From NCBI GenBank assembly GCA_018263655.1, contig JAANWY010000274.1, forward strand, positions 1 through 23,209: a DNA stretch of 23,209 bases. Reading direction: 5' to 3'. Shown piece after piece: positions 6,904-13,753 of the stretch; positions within the stretch are counted from its first letter, which is position 1, and every line of letters starts with the position of its first letter. The stretch is from Anaerolineales bacterium. Its GTDB lineage: Bacteria > Chloroflexota > Anaerolineae > Epilineales > JAANWY01. Position numbers and translations under genes: made by a program. The notes below the pieces were generated by a model. The model was not told the origin of the DNA and searched no databases. It saw only the letters and a list, made by a program, of their open reading frames with translations.

Positions 6904-7916
6904 TAGAATCCCAAGTCGTCGACATTATCAGCCGTGATATCGAGCATGGCGTCGACTTTGGCGATGTTGCCATCTAGGTGGATCTCCCCAATCTCGGGGA
7001 TCTCCATCCCGTTCTGGATCTCCTTGCCGTCCAGCATCTGTTGGGCCATCCAGACTAGGCCATAGCCGGCATCCTTGGGGTCCCAGAGGATACCGTGATC
7101 AAGACAGCCATTCTTGAGATAAGGCGCGGCATGGCTCGGAATCACCGTGCCAACGACGGAAATCTTGTCGCACAAGCCCTTTTCCTGAAGCGCCTGTGCT
7201 GCTCCTGGCGGTCCAAGGCTGCCAAAACCGACCAGACCCTTCAAGTCGGGGTAGGCCTTGAGCAGCTCAAGCATCTTCTGCCTGGACAGTTCCTGATCCT
7301 CTCCACAGGGGATTCTCTCGGTGACGAGCTCCAGGTCAGGATACTCTTGCTCGACGTGTTTCAGGCCTTCGTCAGCCCAGAGATTGTGGAGCGGCACGGT
7401 CAACGAGCCGACATAAATGGCGAATTGCCCGGAATCGCCCGTGTTTTCAACCAGCTTGTCCCAGTGGTGCTGGCCAAACTTGACGTTGTCGATGAGCTCG
7501 AGGTCGTAGTCGTTGCCCACTTGATCGGGCGATTCGTGGGTTAGAACGACGATCCCCTTCTCCTTGGCTTTCGCAAATACGGGCTCCAGGGACTTGGCGT
7601 CATTGGGGACCACGGCGATGGCGTCCACGCCTTTGCTGATGAGGTCCTCAATCACTTTGGCTTGCTGGGCGGGGTCGGCATCGGCCGGACCCACCTGATA
7701 GGCGTTTACGCCCAGTTCCCCGGCGGCTTGCTTGACACCTTCCTCCAGGCGGTTGAACCAGGGAATGCCGGTGATCTTGACGACGACGGCGATTTCGTAC
7801 TCCTCCGCTGGTTCTTCCGCTGCCGGCTGTTGTGCGGGGACGGCGCAGCTTACGGCCAGGAAGGAAGCGAGGGCCACAGCTAAAGTGATTAGGAACAGCG
7901 TTGTTCTGCGGGTCAT
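6903..7916 (-). CDS. Sugar ABC transporter substrate-binding lipoprotein, LsrB/RhaS/RbsB-like
   Basis: This 337-residue periplasmic-type binding protein has a lipoprotein signal (residues 1-24, AVSC with Cys24), a short Gln/Pro/Glu linker, then a type I periplasmic-binding fold beginning EYEIAVVVKITGIPWFNRLE. VIEDLISKGVDAIAVVPND and KGIVVLTHESPD match family positions. KITGIPWF, GPADADPAQQ and the closing NVDDLGF remind me of AI-2-binding LsrB (KLVGVGFF, GPTEPSVSGQ, NIGKYDF) and of rhamnose-binding RhaS. Ribose binders differ here. This is recall, not alignment, so AI-2, rhamnose or another sugar all remain possible. It is the first gene of the operon. AGGAGGAG lies 6 nt before the ATG, and a strong promoter is at 8005-8033. 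Confidence 0.93.
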   Translation of the reverse strand: MTRRTTLFLITLAVALASFLAVSCAVPAQQPAAEEPAEEYEIAVVVKITGIPWFNRLEEGVKQAAGELGVNAYQVGPADADPAQQAKVIEDLISKGVDAIAVVPNDAKSLEPVFAKAKEKGIVVLTHESPDQVGNDYDLELIDNVKFGQHHWDKLVENTGDSGQFAIYVGSLTVPLHNLWADEGLKHVEQEYPDLELVTERIPCGEDQELSRQKMLELLKAYPDLKGLVGFGSLGPPGAAQALQEKGLCDKISVVGTVIPSHAAPYLKNGCLDHGILWDPKDAGYGLVWMAQQMLDGKEIQNGMEIPEIGEIHLDGNIAKVDAMLDITADNVDDLGF

Positions 7917-7989
7917 CTCTAACTCCTCCTTAGTTATTCAGACGTCATTCGGATGTATGCGCAAGCCGGGCCGGCTTACGCAAGCGTGA

Positions 7990-8004
7990 ATCTCTTATTG
8001 AGAT
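7990..8004. promoter_or_regulatory. Possible operator overlapping the sugar-operon transcription start
   Basis: ATCTC-TTATT-GAGAT is a perfect 5-bp dyad with a 5-bp spacer. It abuts the -10 box and covers the expected start site of the minus-strand promoter, a common place for a repressor. No regulator gene is in the window. A dyad this short can arise by chance. Confidence 0.3.
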
Positions 8005-8033
8005 AGTGTAGCAGCTGGTCGTTGGCGTGTCAA
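8005..8033 (-). promoter_or_regulatory. Sigma70-type promoter of the sugar operon
   Basis: On the minus strand, TTGACA (8028-8033) is followed by a 17-bp spacer and TACACT (8005-8010). This is a full consensus -35 with a 4/6 -10. The transcript would start near 7998, leaving a leader of about 80 nt before the binding-protein ATG. Confidence 0.75.
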
Positions 8034-8143
8034 ATCAAGGTTCAGAAACTGGCGGCCGGATACCGCATGATTGATTGGGGAATCGCTGTGTGAGCCTTTC
8101 CTGCAGCAGTTCTAAATTTGGCTCAAGAAGATGCGCTCAGCTA

Positions 8144-8420
8144 CCCTTGCGAAGGTTGAGAGTAGCCGTGGCAAGAGGCCGATTTTCGACTGGCGAGGGG
8201 TCTTTCAACCCGAATGCGATTGGCAACCCTTCGCAAGGGTCCCCACTACCTGAACGGTTACCTCAAATGTTCGGCAAGGTCTCCGACCGCAGCCGTTGGA
8301 TCTTTGGGCTCGGTCGGAGACCTTCGCCCAACGAAGGTTTGTGAGCGGTCTCGCAGCCGAATCACCGTCGGTTATCGCGTGTCATTTCGCTGCGGGGGCA
8401 CTTCACAACCTTCGCAAGGG
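8144..8420. repeat. Unit bounded by 15-bp inverted repeats with an inner 14-bp hairpin (family F)
   Basis: CCCTTGCGAAGGTTG (8144-8158) and CAACCTTCGCAAGGG (8406-8420) are perfect inverted repeats. A third related piece, CAACCCTTCGCAAGGG, lies near 8225. Inside, AAGGTCTCCGACCG (8276-8289) pairs with CGGTCGGAGACCTT (8311-8324); the latter resembles the core stem of the family B elements. No coding sequence is supported here. Confidence 0.65.
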
Positions 8421-8449
8421 TCGAATTTGGAATTCCCGCTTTCCCACAA

Positions 8450-8596
8450 CAATTCTAATTATGGCGGTCAGCATGCTGAGTAGTGGGCGTATCGAAGCGT
8501 GCTGACCGCACAAGAAGCACACTTCGATACGGCTGACGCCTACTCAGTATGCTTCTTGTGCGGCCAGCACCCAAATTCGCGCCATAATTAGAATTG
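8450..8596. mobile_element. 147-bp MITE-like element with 17-bp inverted ends (family D)
   Basis: CAATTCTAATTATGGCG (8450-8466) and CGCCATAATTAGAATTG (8580-8596) are perfect terminal inverted repeats. Inside, GTGCTGACCGCACAAGAAGCA (8499-8519) pairs with 8550-8570 with one mismatch. A second inner pair of related GCATGCTGAGTAG / CTACTCAGTATGC pieces surrounds it. No ORF or transposase is present, and no clear target duplication was seen. Confidence 0.55.
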
Positions 8597-8616
8597 CTGG
8601 CTTTCCTACCAATTGT

Positions 8617-8645
8617 TTGTCAAGGTCTATCACCTGTGCTATACT
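8617..8645 (+). promoter_or_regulatory. Sigma70-type promoter of secF
   Basis: TTGTCA (8617-8622), a 17-bp spacer and TATACT (8640-8645) give 5/6 matches in each box. The transcript would start near 8652, about 180 nt upstream of the secF GTG. The leader contains a family C repeat. Confidence 0.75.
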
Positions 8646-8702
8646 AAACCGGTCTGGAGAAATTGGCAACTGTGGAAGCCTGCCGGCTCCATTCTTTGAA
8701 AA

Positions 8703-8801
8703 GTAGCACCTATTCAGGCTACTGCCCGGCTACTGCCCGGCTACCGCCCTCGCAGTTGAGAAACCCCTTCTTGTGTGGGCACGAAGTGCTTGAGTAGCTA
8801 C
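8703..8801. repeat. Family C element, inverted copy, with three 11-bp tandem units
   Basis: The reverse complement matches 5221-5296 through CACTTCGTGCCCACACAAG, AAGGGGTTTCTCAACTGC and GAGGGCGGTA. The ends are GTAGCACCTATTCA (8703-8716) and TGAGTAGCTAC (8791-8801). It carries a local expansion of GGCTACTGCCC at 8717-8727, 8728-8738 and 8739-8749. It lies in the transcribed leader of secF. Confidence 0.7.
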
Positions 8802-8830
8802 GAGAAGTGTGAGAACAGGAGGCCTCGTTC

Positions 8831-9760
8831 GTGTTTGACATCGTTGGCAAGCGCTATTGGTATTTCGGCTTTTCAGCTTTGATCGTCATCCCAGGGCTGA
8901 TTGCATTATTCGCGTTTGGGTTGCCGTTGGCAATTGACTTCACCGGCGGTTCACTGCTGCAGCTTGAATTCAGTCAATCGGTTGGCATAAGCACCGCGCA
9001 GATAAAGACGATCTACGCGACGAACGCCCCTGAACTCGACGATCCTCTCGTTCAGACATCGGGTGAGCGCGGTCTGCTGGTTCGATCTAAGTCGATGGAT
9101 GTCGAGACGAAGAACGCGATTGAGGCCGATATTCGAGACGAATACGGCGATTTCACTGAGTTGCGGTTCGAGTCTGTTGGCCCTTCGGTTGGGGCACAGG
9201 TCGCTAACCGTGCTTCAGTGGCCGTGGCACTGGCGGCGGCAGGGATTCTACTATACATTGCCTGGGCTTTCCGGCACGTTCCGAACCCGTTCCGCTACGC
9301 CGTATGTGCCATCATCGCCATGTTGCACGATGTTGGGGTGGTCGTCGGGCTGGCTGCCATTTTTGGTCGTGTCTTCGGCTGGGAGGTTGATGCCCTGTTT
9401 CTCACGGCGCTTCTGACGGTGATCGGCTTCTCGGTGCATGACTCAATCGTCGTCTTCGACCGAATTCGGGAGAACATCGGCCGCCACCGGGGCGATAGCT
9501 TCGAGAACATCGTGAATCACAGTATTATTCAAACGTTGGACCGCTCAATCAACACGCAGTTGACCGTGGTGTTCGCTCTGACTGCATTAGCTCTCTTCGG
9601 TGGTATCACCATTCGCCACTTCGTCGTCTGGTTGCTCATCGGTATTGTGAGTGGGACCTATTCGTCGATCTTCAATGCGTCGCCCTTGCTTGTCGCGTGG
9701 GAGAACGGTGAGTTGACCGGGTGGTTCCGGCGTTGGCGCGGACAGCAGGTGCCGGCGTAG
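8831..9760 (+). CDS. secF: Protein translocase subunit SecF
   Basis: This 309-residue inner-membrane protein works with SecD and SecYEG to drive the late steps of protein export using the proton gradient. The first transmembrane helix is at 11-30, followed by the diagnostic DFTGG (36-40), a periplasmic domain ending in SVGPSVG (116-122), and five further helices. TM4-5 carry LTVIGFSVHDSIVVFDRIRE (195-214), the SecF version of the RND motif. The start is GTG at 8831, with AGGAGG at 8817-8822. Length is normal (E. coli 323). It is unusual that secF stands alone, upstream of and 4.2 kb apart from secD, with its own promoter and a repeat-containing leader. Confidence 0.97.
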   Translation: MFDIVGKRYWYFGFSALIVIPGLIALFAFGLPLAIDFTGGSLLQLEFSQSVGISTAQIKTIYATNAPELDDPLVQTSGERGLLVRSKSMDVETKNAIEADIRDEYGDFTELRFESVGPSVGAQVANRASVAVALAAAGILLYIAWAFRHVPNPFRYAVCAIIAMLHDVGVVVGLAAIFGRVFGWEVDALFLTALLTVIGFSVHDSIVVFDRIRENIGRHRGDSFENIVNHSIIQTLDRSINTQLTVVFALTALALFGGITIRHFVVWLLIGIVSGTYSSIFNASPLLVAWENGELTGWFRRWRGQQVPA

Positions 9761-9815
9761 CTCAGTGAACCGCAGGTGCTACGCAGTAGACTGTTCACTG
9801 TTCACCGAATACTGG

Positions 9816-9962
9816 CTTGACAATGTTAAATTCGGTTCAGAAACAGCCTTTTGCTCGCCGAAGGTCTCCTGACCGAGGCGAATGGGGCCCTTCGTCAGGT
9901 TCAGGACGCCGCTCGGTCAGGAGACCTTCGCCCAGCACGCCAGGCAATTTAACATTGTCAAG
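9816..9962. mobile_element. 147-bp MITE-like element, copy 1 (family B)
   Basis: The ends CTTGACAATGTTAAATT (9816-9832) and AATTTAACATTGTCAAG (9946-9962) are perfect 17-bp inverted repeats. The core stem CGAAGGTCTCCTGACCGAG (9859-9877) pairs perfectly with 9912-9930. The loop carries a 24-bp stretch absent from copy 2, CCTTCGTCAGGTTCAGGACG, which resembles family G. It lies between secF and the next gene and could act as a hairpin terminator. No transposase is encoded. Confidence 0.7.
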
Positions 9963-10035
9963 CTGATAACGGATACACAAGGGGCGGGGACCGCAATCGA
10001 CACTCCCGCCCTGTTTTCTTGTCGAGTGTTTGCTG

Positions 10036-11313
10036 ATGGCAGATTGGTGGAAAGAAGGAGCGTTTAGCGAGCCCAATGCTGCTCCCGAGGATGTGGGGCG
10101 GTCAGCCGGCCGAGCCGCGACGCTACCCGGCCGCGAGAGAGAAACGGTGCGCGGCGGTTATTGGCGGAGTGTGGTCGTTCTTATCGCGTTAGCTGTCCTC
10201 GCCGTCGCGGTCCGTGGACTTGACATGTGGCGGGGTCAACAACAAGCATCGGTGCAACAACGCGACGCACTGCGACGCATGATGGCTCAGGAGCTGGAAG
10301 CCTGCCGGTTGGGTAACGCCGAGGCCTACTCGGCGCTTCTGGACCCGGCGGCCAGTCAGCAATGGCGCGCTAAGCAAATCCAGGCGCTGACTGTGGTATC
10401 GTCTCCGCCGTCGAATGAGGACCCGCCCATCATTGAGCGGTGGCGATTTCAGAGCAACGCGGCGATGGTGGACGTGCGGTTCATGGGACCGCCCGCTATC
10501 CGCGAGACACGCTTCTATCGCCTCGTAGACGGTACCTGGCGTCGCACGTCGCCTATCTCTGCGTTCTGGGGTGATCGGCAGGATGCCGGCGCCCCGGGTA
10601 TTCACTTCATCTACCGCGAGGCGGATGCTGAGGCCGTGGAAGGCGCTATCGAGACGCTTCGGACCACGTATCAGCAGGGCGCGCTGTCTGTGTTGGCCGG
10701 CGATCGTCTGACCATCGAAATCGTACCCGACGACCTCATCGAGTACGACTCACAGGACCATCGACTCATCCTCCCGTCGCCGCGCTTGAGCCCGCGCCTG
10801 GCCTCAATGCCGGACAGCGTGCCCATCCTGTGGCGCTTGGCGCACCCGGTGGCCGATCGGTTGTTAGACCCGGCGGATGCGGCGCGGTACCGTTACCTCG
10901 ATAGCACGCAGATGTTCCAAGACCATCTACGATATTGGGTGCTCCGTTGGCAAGCGCCGTTTCCTGAACGTTGGCAGAGGCAGATGCTCGACACGTTGCG
11001 CACGGCCAGTGAAGAGGATCGACTGATTCAGCTCCGCGCCATTGACCTATTTTCGGCCGACCGCGCGCAATCATACCTCGCCTACTACGAAGCGCTTGTG
11101 ATGACTGAATATGTCGCCGAGGAGTACGGCTCCCGTAAGCTACGCGCCTTGGAGCAGGCGCTCGGGCAAGCCCCCGCTTGGGATCGAGCCATTGCGGCTA
11201 CGCTTGGCATCGACAACGCCGGCTTCGAACACGACTGGCGGGCTTTTCTAGACACTAAGCTAACGCCGTCTCCACCACGGCCTCCCGAATTAACTCCGAC
11301 TCCAAGCATGTAG
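10036..11313 (+). CDS. Membrane-anchored peptidase-MA-like protein lacking HExxH
   Basis: This 425-residue protein has a cytoplasmic N-terminus of about 43 residues, one transmembrane helix (44-60) and a large outer domain. The C-terminal part (TEYVAEEYGSRKLRALEQAL, then WDRAIAATLGID and FEHDWRAFLD, 357-406) resembles the end of peptidase-MA-like gluzincin domains, where it follows the zinc site. No HExxH is present; the nearest candidate is RLAHPVADRL (267-276), so proteolytic activity is doubtful. Residues 85-180 look like a SnoaL/NTF2-like region (LEACRLGNAEAYSALLDP), a weak impression only. The tail is a short TPSPPRPPELTPTPS stalk. The start is ATG 10036; a TTG two codons earlier is possible. 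No good Shine-Dalgarno is seen. Function unknown. Confidence 0.75.
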   Translation: MADWWKEGAFSEPNAAPEDVGRSAGRAATLPGRERETVRGGYWRSVVVLIALAVLAVAVRGLDMWRGQQQASVQQRDALRRMMAQELEACRLGNAEAYSALLDPAASQQWRAKQIQALTVVSSPPSNEDPPIIERWRFQSNAAMVDVRFMGPPAIRETRFYRLVDGTWRRTSPISAFWGDRQDAGAPGIHFIYREADAEAVEGAIETLRTTYQQGALSVLAGDRLTIEIVPDDLIEYDSQDHRLILPSPRLSPRLASMPDSVPILWRLAHPVADRLLDPADAARYRYLDSTQMFQDHLRYWVLRWQAPFPERWQRQMLDTLRTASEEDRLIQLRAIDLFSADRAQSYLAYYEALVMTEYVAEEYGSRKLRALEQALGQAPAWDRAIAATLGIDNAGFEHDWRAFLDTKLTPSPPRPPELTPTPSM

Positions 11314-11323
11314 AACTGTGAAA

Positions 11324-11465
11324 GTAAGCGTTCAGGTGACCGGCACTTCCAAATCGATTTTCAACGATAGGTGGCTGTGCTGACCCTCGTGTGCTCGTTC
11401 TTGGGCCGATTTCGCAAGTGCCGGTCACCTTATACGTCTGTTTTCAAGACCACCTGAACGGTTAC
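11324..11465. repeat. 142-bp unit with overlapping alternative inverted repeats (family E)
   Basis: GTAAGCGTTCAGGTG (11324-11338) pairs 14/15 with CACCTGAACGGTTAC (11451-11465). AGGTGACCGGCACTT (11334-11348) pairs perfectly with AAGTGCCGGTCACCT (11416-11430). The left arms share AGGTG, so the full stems compete. It lies between two convergent genes. The end motif also occurs as ACCTGAACGGTTACC near 8239 and as GTAACCGTTCAGG near 22963. Confidence 0.7.
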
Positions 11466-11496
11466 CATCGTGTGTTGATCCGGGTCTCTGAAACCG

Positions 11497-12135
11497 TTAC
11501 GGCCTCACGTGGTTCTTCATAACCAAAGGCACCAAAACTTGGTTGAGTGACGGCGACACCGTGGTTGGTGTTGCTGTTGGTGTTTGGGTCAGAGTGGTCG
11601 TGTTCGTCGGCGTCTTTGTCGCCGTGGGTGTCATCGTGCTGGTGGGCGTTGTAGGTGCGGTCGCCGTCGAGGTCGGTGTCGCTGTGTCAGTGACGGTGCT
11701 GGTTGCGGTGGGGGGTGCCGTTGTGCTCGTTTCGACGCTGATCGTCCCGTCGGTCGAGTCTGCCGTTATTGTCTCTGCATCGCGATTCGCCAAGAGAATA
11801 TGGGTGAATGCCAGTGGGCTTGTGCCGGCGCTGTCGGCCCGCACTGTCATGGTGATCAGGTCTCCGCCGGCACTGACGGGTTCTGCGCTTCCCAATAGCG
11901 CAACAGCGAAATCGATCGTGCGGGCTTCGTTGTCTACGTGATTGGTGGCCACGAAGTGCTGCTGGCCCGTGAACAACGACCCCAGGTACACTTGTATTCC
12001 GGGCAGATCGGGGTTTGCATCACTGATCTGAATCACGGAGGACTCAAAGGCCAGCTTGATCTCGAAGGCATACACGTCTACCGGATTCTCGATCTCGACT
12101 TGCAGGTCACGCGTGTCGTCGACAGACATCTCCAC
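11497..12135 (-). CDS. Cohesin-domain surface protein with Thr/Pro stalk; 5' end disrupted
   Basis: The only standard start is GTG 12135, giving 212 residues, but it has no Shine-Dalgarno. The open frame continues upstream to 12282 and there encodes a signal-peptide-like stretch, LCALAFLLITRLSLLTAPSE. The domain is cohesin-like: VYAFEIKLAFESSVIQISD with ADSAGTSPLAFTHILL is the beta-sandwich pattern seen in cellulosome-type and Chloroflexi cohesins. It is followed by a Thr-rich stalk of about 55 residues and the C-terminus VLVPLVMKNHVRP. Repeat DNA begins at 12277, where a start codon would be expected, and supplies an in-frame stop (12283-12285). The gene is thus probably decapitated, or needs a frameshift or a rare ATT start (12271-12273). 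No dockerin partner is in view. Confidence 0.7.
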   Translation of the reverse strand: MEMSVDDTRDLQVEIENPVDVYAFEIKLAFESSVIQISDANPDLPGIQVYLGSLFTGQQHFVATNHVDNEARTIDFAVALLGSAEPVSAGGDLITMTVRADSAGTSPLAFTHILLANRDAETITADSTDGTISVETSTTAPPTATSTVTDTATPTSTATAPTTPTSTMTPTATKTPTNTTTLTQTPTATPTTVSPSLNQVLVPLVMKNHVRP

Positions 12136-12276
12136 GTGTGGAGGCGCAATGGCAACGACCGGTGTCGGTGTCTCTAGGGCCGGGTCTTCGAGGTGAAATC
12201 TGCTGGCTTCTGAGGGTGCTGTGAGCAGACTGAGTCGGGTGATGAGCAGAAAAGCGAGAGCGCAAAGCGGAATGTG

Positions 12277-12320
12277 ACATTGTCAAGCTACTCAGGCACT
12301 TCGTGCCTACACAAGAATAG
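12277..12320. repeat. Family B end joined to family C left half
   Basis: ACATTGTCAAG (12277-12287), the right end of family B, is followed directly by CTACTCAGGCACTTCGTGCC and TACACAAGAATAG of family C, then the family A palindrome. The same order and junctions occur at 13866-13963. AGGCAC-TTC-GTGCCT (12294-12308) is a perfect small hairpin inside it. Confidence 0.7.
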
Positions 12321-12324
12321 TCCG

Positions 12325-12376
12325 GGAAAAGATGGGGGTGTGGGGGGCGGCCGCCCCCCACACCCCCATCTTTTCC
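12325..12376. repeat. 52-bp perfect palindrome (family A, variant 2)
   Basis: The arm GGAAAAGATGGGGGTGTGG continues to a centre in GCGGCCGC (12347-12354) and is mirrored exactly to 12376. It sits between the divergent cohesin and phosphatase genes. Confidence 0.9.
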
Positions 12377-12414
12377 GTATTTCTCAACACTGAGTTGATT
12401 ACGGCGGATGGAAG

Positions 12415-13194
12415 GTGGGGGCGTTGGAAGTTCAAGCGGCTGTTGCGAAAATTGGGAAGTATGCGACGCGCGAGAGCGGTGATACCGTGGAAATGATCGA
12501 GAGGCCGCATGGTGGCCTCTCGTTGGTTATGGCCGATGGTCAGCGCTCTGGCCGTTCGGCCAAGAACATCAGCAATGCGGTGGTCCGCAAGGCGATTGCG
12601 CTGTTGGCGGAGGGGGTCCGGGACGGCGCCGCCGCTCGCGCGACGCAGGACTATTTGTACACTTATCGCCAGGGCAAGGTCCAGGCGACGCTCAATATTC
12701 TGTCTGTCGATCTGCAGACGCAGACAATCGTAATGTCTCGCAACAGTCGCTGTCCGGTGGTGGTAGCGACGCCGGCCGGCCTCCAGCTTCTGGACGAACT
12801 ATCGAGGCCTGTTGGCGTGCATCGAGGGACTAAGCCCATAATTCACGAGTGGCCCATCACCCTCTGGACGTACGTCGTAGCCTATACGGATGGTATTGCG
12901 ATGGCCGGCGAGCGGTCGGCGGATGGCCCGTTGGACGTTCCAAAGTTGGTTGATGAGCTCCTCGATGGCGACCCCGAGGAGTCGGAGCGTGCTGGCGACG
13001 AGGCCGACGTCCGGCAGCGCCGACCTGACGCGAAAACGCTGGCCGATGCCGTTCTGTACCGCGCCTTGGCCCTGGACGCTGGCCGGCCGCGGGATGATAT
13101 GACCGTGGTCGTACTGGCGGTTCTCCCCCGGACGCGCGATGACGATGTGCGTCACCTGACGGTCCGCTTTCCCATGCCCGACGTCGTGCTATAG
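12415..13194 (+). CDS. SpoIIE/PP2C-type (PPM) serine phosphatase
   Basis: This 259-residue soluble protein matches the RsbU/SpoIIE branch of metal-dependent phosphatases that dephosphorylate regulatory serine residues, often on anti-sigma antagonists. Metal-site signs are ESGDTVE (20-26, Asp23), VMADGQRSGRSAK (38-50, Asp41), AYTDGI (156-161, Asp159) and RPRDDMTVVVLAVL (224-237, Asp227/228). It has no PAS, GAF or membrane segment, so it is a bare catalytic domain. A charged insert (184-206) precedes the last helix. The start given is GTG 12415; TTG 12424 is a fair alternative, since it would begin at LEVQAAV and has AAGGTGG ahead of it. It is followed 76 bp later by a small P-loop gene on the same strand. 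The target is not in the window. Confidence 0.85.
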   Translation: MGALEVQAAVAKIGKYATRESGDTVEMIERPHGGLSLVMADGQRSGRSAKNISNAVVRKAIALLAEGVRDGAAARATQDYLYTYRQGKVQATLNILSVDLQTQTIVMSRNSRCPVVVATPAGLQLLDELSRPVGVHRGTKPIIHEWPITLWTYVVAYTDGIAMAGERSADGPLDVPKLVDELLDGDPEESERAGDEADVRQRRPDAKTLADAVLYRALALDAGRPRDDMTVVVLAVLPRTRDDDVRHLTVRFPMPDVVL

Positions 13195-13270
13195 GTCGTC
13201 GCCATGTGAGGGGCCGCCGTTCTAGGCCTTGGTCCTGTGTGGCAATCTCTTGTGCGCAGGTGGAAGGAAA

Positions 13271-13651
13271 ATGAATCAAGAGCTGTACCGGCAGCGGATT
13301 GCCGTAGTCGGACCCTGCGGCTCGGGTAAATCAACGCTGACGCGGCAACTGAAGGCCCGTGGCTTTCGCGTGCACGAGCCGGCCCAGGAGCATTCCGGTG
13401 TGCCCGACATGTGGCAGCGGCTCACAGATCCCGATGTCCTCATCTACCTGGACGCTGAGTTGTCCACGATCGCTCAGCGTCGTCGCATTCAGTGGGGGCA
13501 GGGCTACCTGGACAAGCTCAATCGCCGGCTGCGGCACGCTCGCCGACATGCCCATCTGTACCTGCCGACGGATGGACTCACGCCGGCCGAGATCCTCGAC
13601 CGCGTCGAGCACTTCCTGCAGGGATCGCGAACCGTTAACAGTCAACAGTGA
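13271..13651 (+). CDS. Small P-loop NTPase, kinase-like
   Basis: This 126-residue protein has a clear Walker A GPCGSGKST (14-22) in an N-terminal strand-loop-helix (RIAVVGPCGSGKSTLTRQLK) and a second hydrophobic strand DPDVLIYLDAE (53-63), where nucleoside kinases place their Walker B or lid-side strand. The region WGQGYLDKLNRRLRHARRHA (75-94) is Arg-rich and could be a lid. It is short for a nucleoside monophosphate kinase. The substrate is unknown. The start is ATG 13271 with GGAAGGA ahead; an upstream in-frame start at 13229 is less likely. The final codons (TVNSQQ and TGA) fall in a GTTAACAGTCAACAGTGAAC repeat, so the C-terminus may be repeat-derived. Confidence 0.75.
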   Translation: MNQELYRQRIAVVGPCGSGKSTLTRQLKARGFRVHEPAQEHSGVPDMWQRLTDPDVLIYLDAELSTIAQRRRIQWGQGYLDKLNRRLRHARRHAHLYLPTDGLTPAEILDRVEHFLQGSRTVNSQQ

Positions 13652-13696
13652 ACGGTGAGCAGTAAACGGTCGCTCTAATTGGGTAAGTGTGAGTGT

Positions 13697-13725
13697 TTGA
13701 CTTTCATGCACCCCTGGGTTATAAT
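13697..13725 (+). promoter_or_regulatory. Strong sigma70-type promoter of secD
   Basis: TTGACT (13697-13702), a 17-bp spacer and perfect TATAAT (13720-13725). The transcript would start near 13732, 255 nt upstream of the secD ATG. A family B element begins 28 bp after the -10 box. Confidence 0.8.
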
Positions 13726-13753
13726 CCTCGATCGTTGACCATCTAGTGACTAC

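Noticed and set aside
6788..6973. N-terminal extension of the ABC ATPase
   Set aside because: The open frame crosses a hairpin, three tandem repeats and the end of the binding-protein gene. The NBD1 fold begins a few residues after ATG 6787.
8075..8505. ORFs across the 8.0-8.5 kb intergenic region
   Set aside because: They run through inverted-repeat DNA, overlap each other in several frames and show no protein-like composition or ribosome site.
9752..9780. GGCGTAGCTCAGTG, tRNA-like 5' sequence
   Set aside because: It is the end of secF (GCCGGCGTAG stop) plus a few bases. No cloverleaf, T-loop or acceptor complement follows.
11543..11941. Rightward Val/Gly-rich ORF opposite the cohesin gene
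   Set aside because: It is the antisense of Thr/Pro-rich stalk codons; the repetitive VGVAVGV pattern is a by-product. The same applies to the rightward ORF at 466-726 opposite the CAP stalk.
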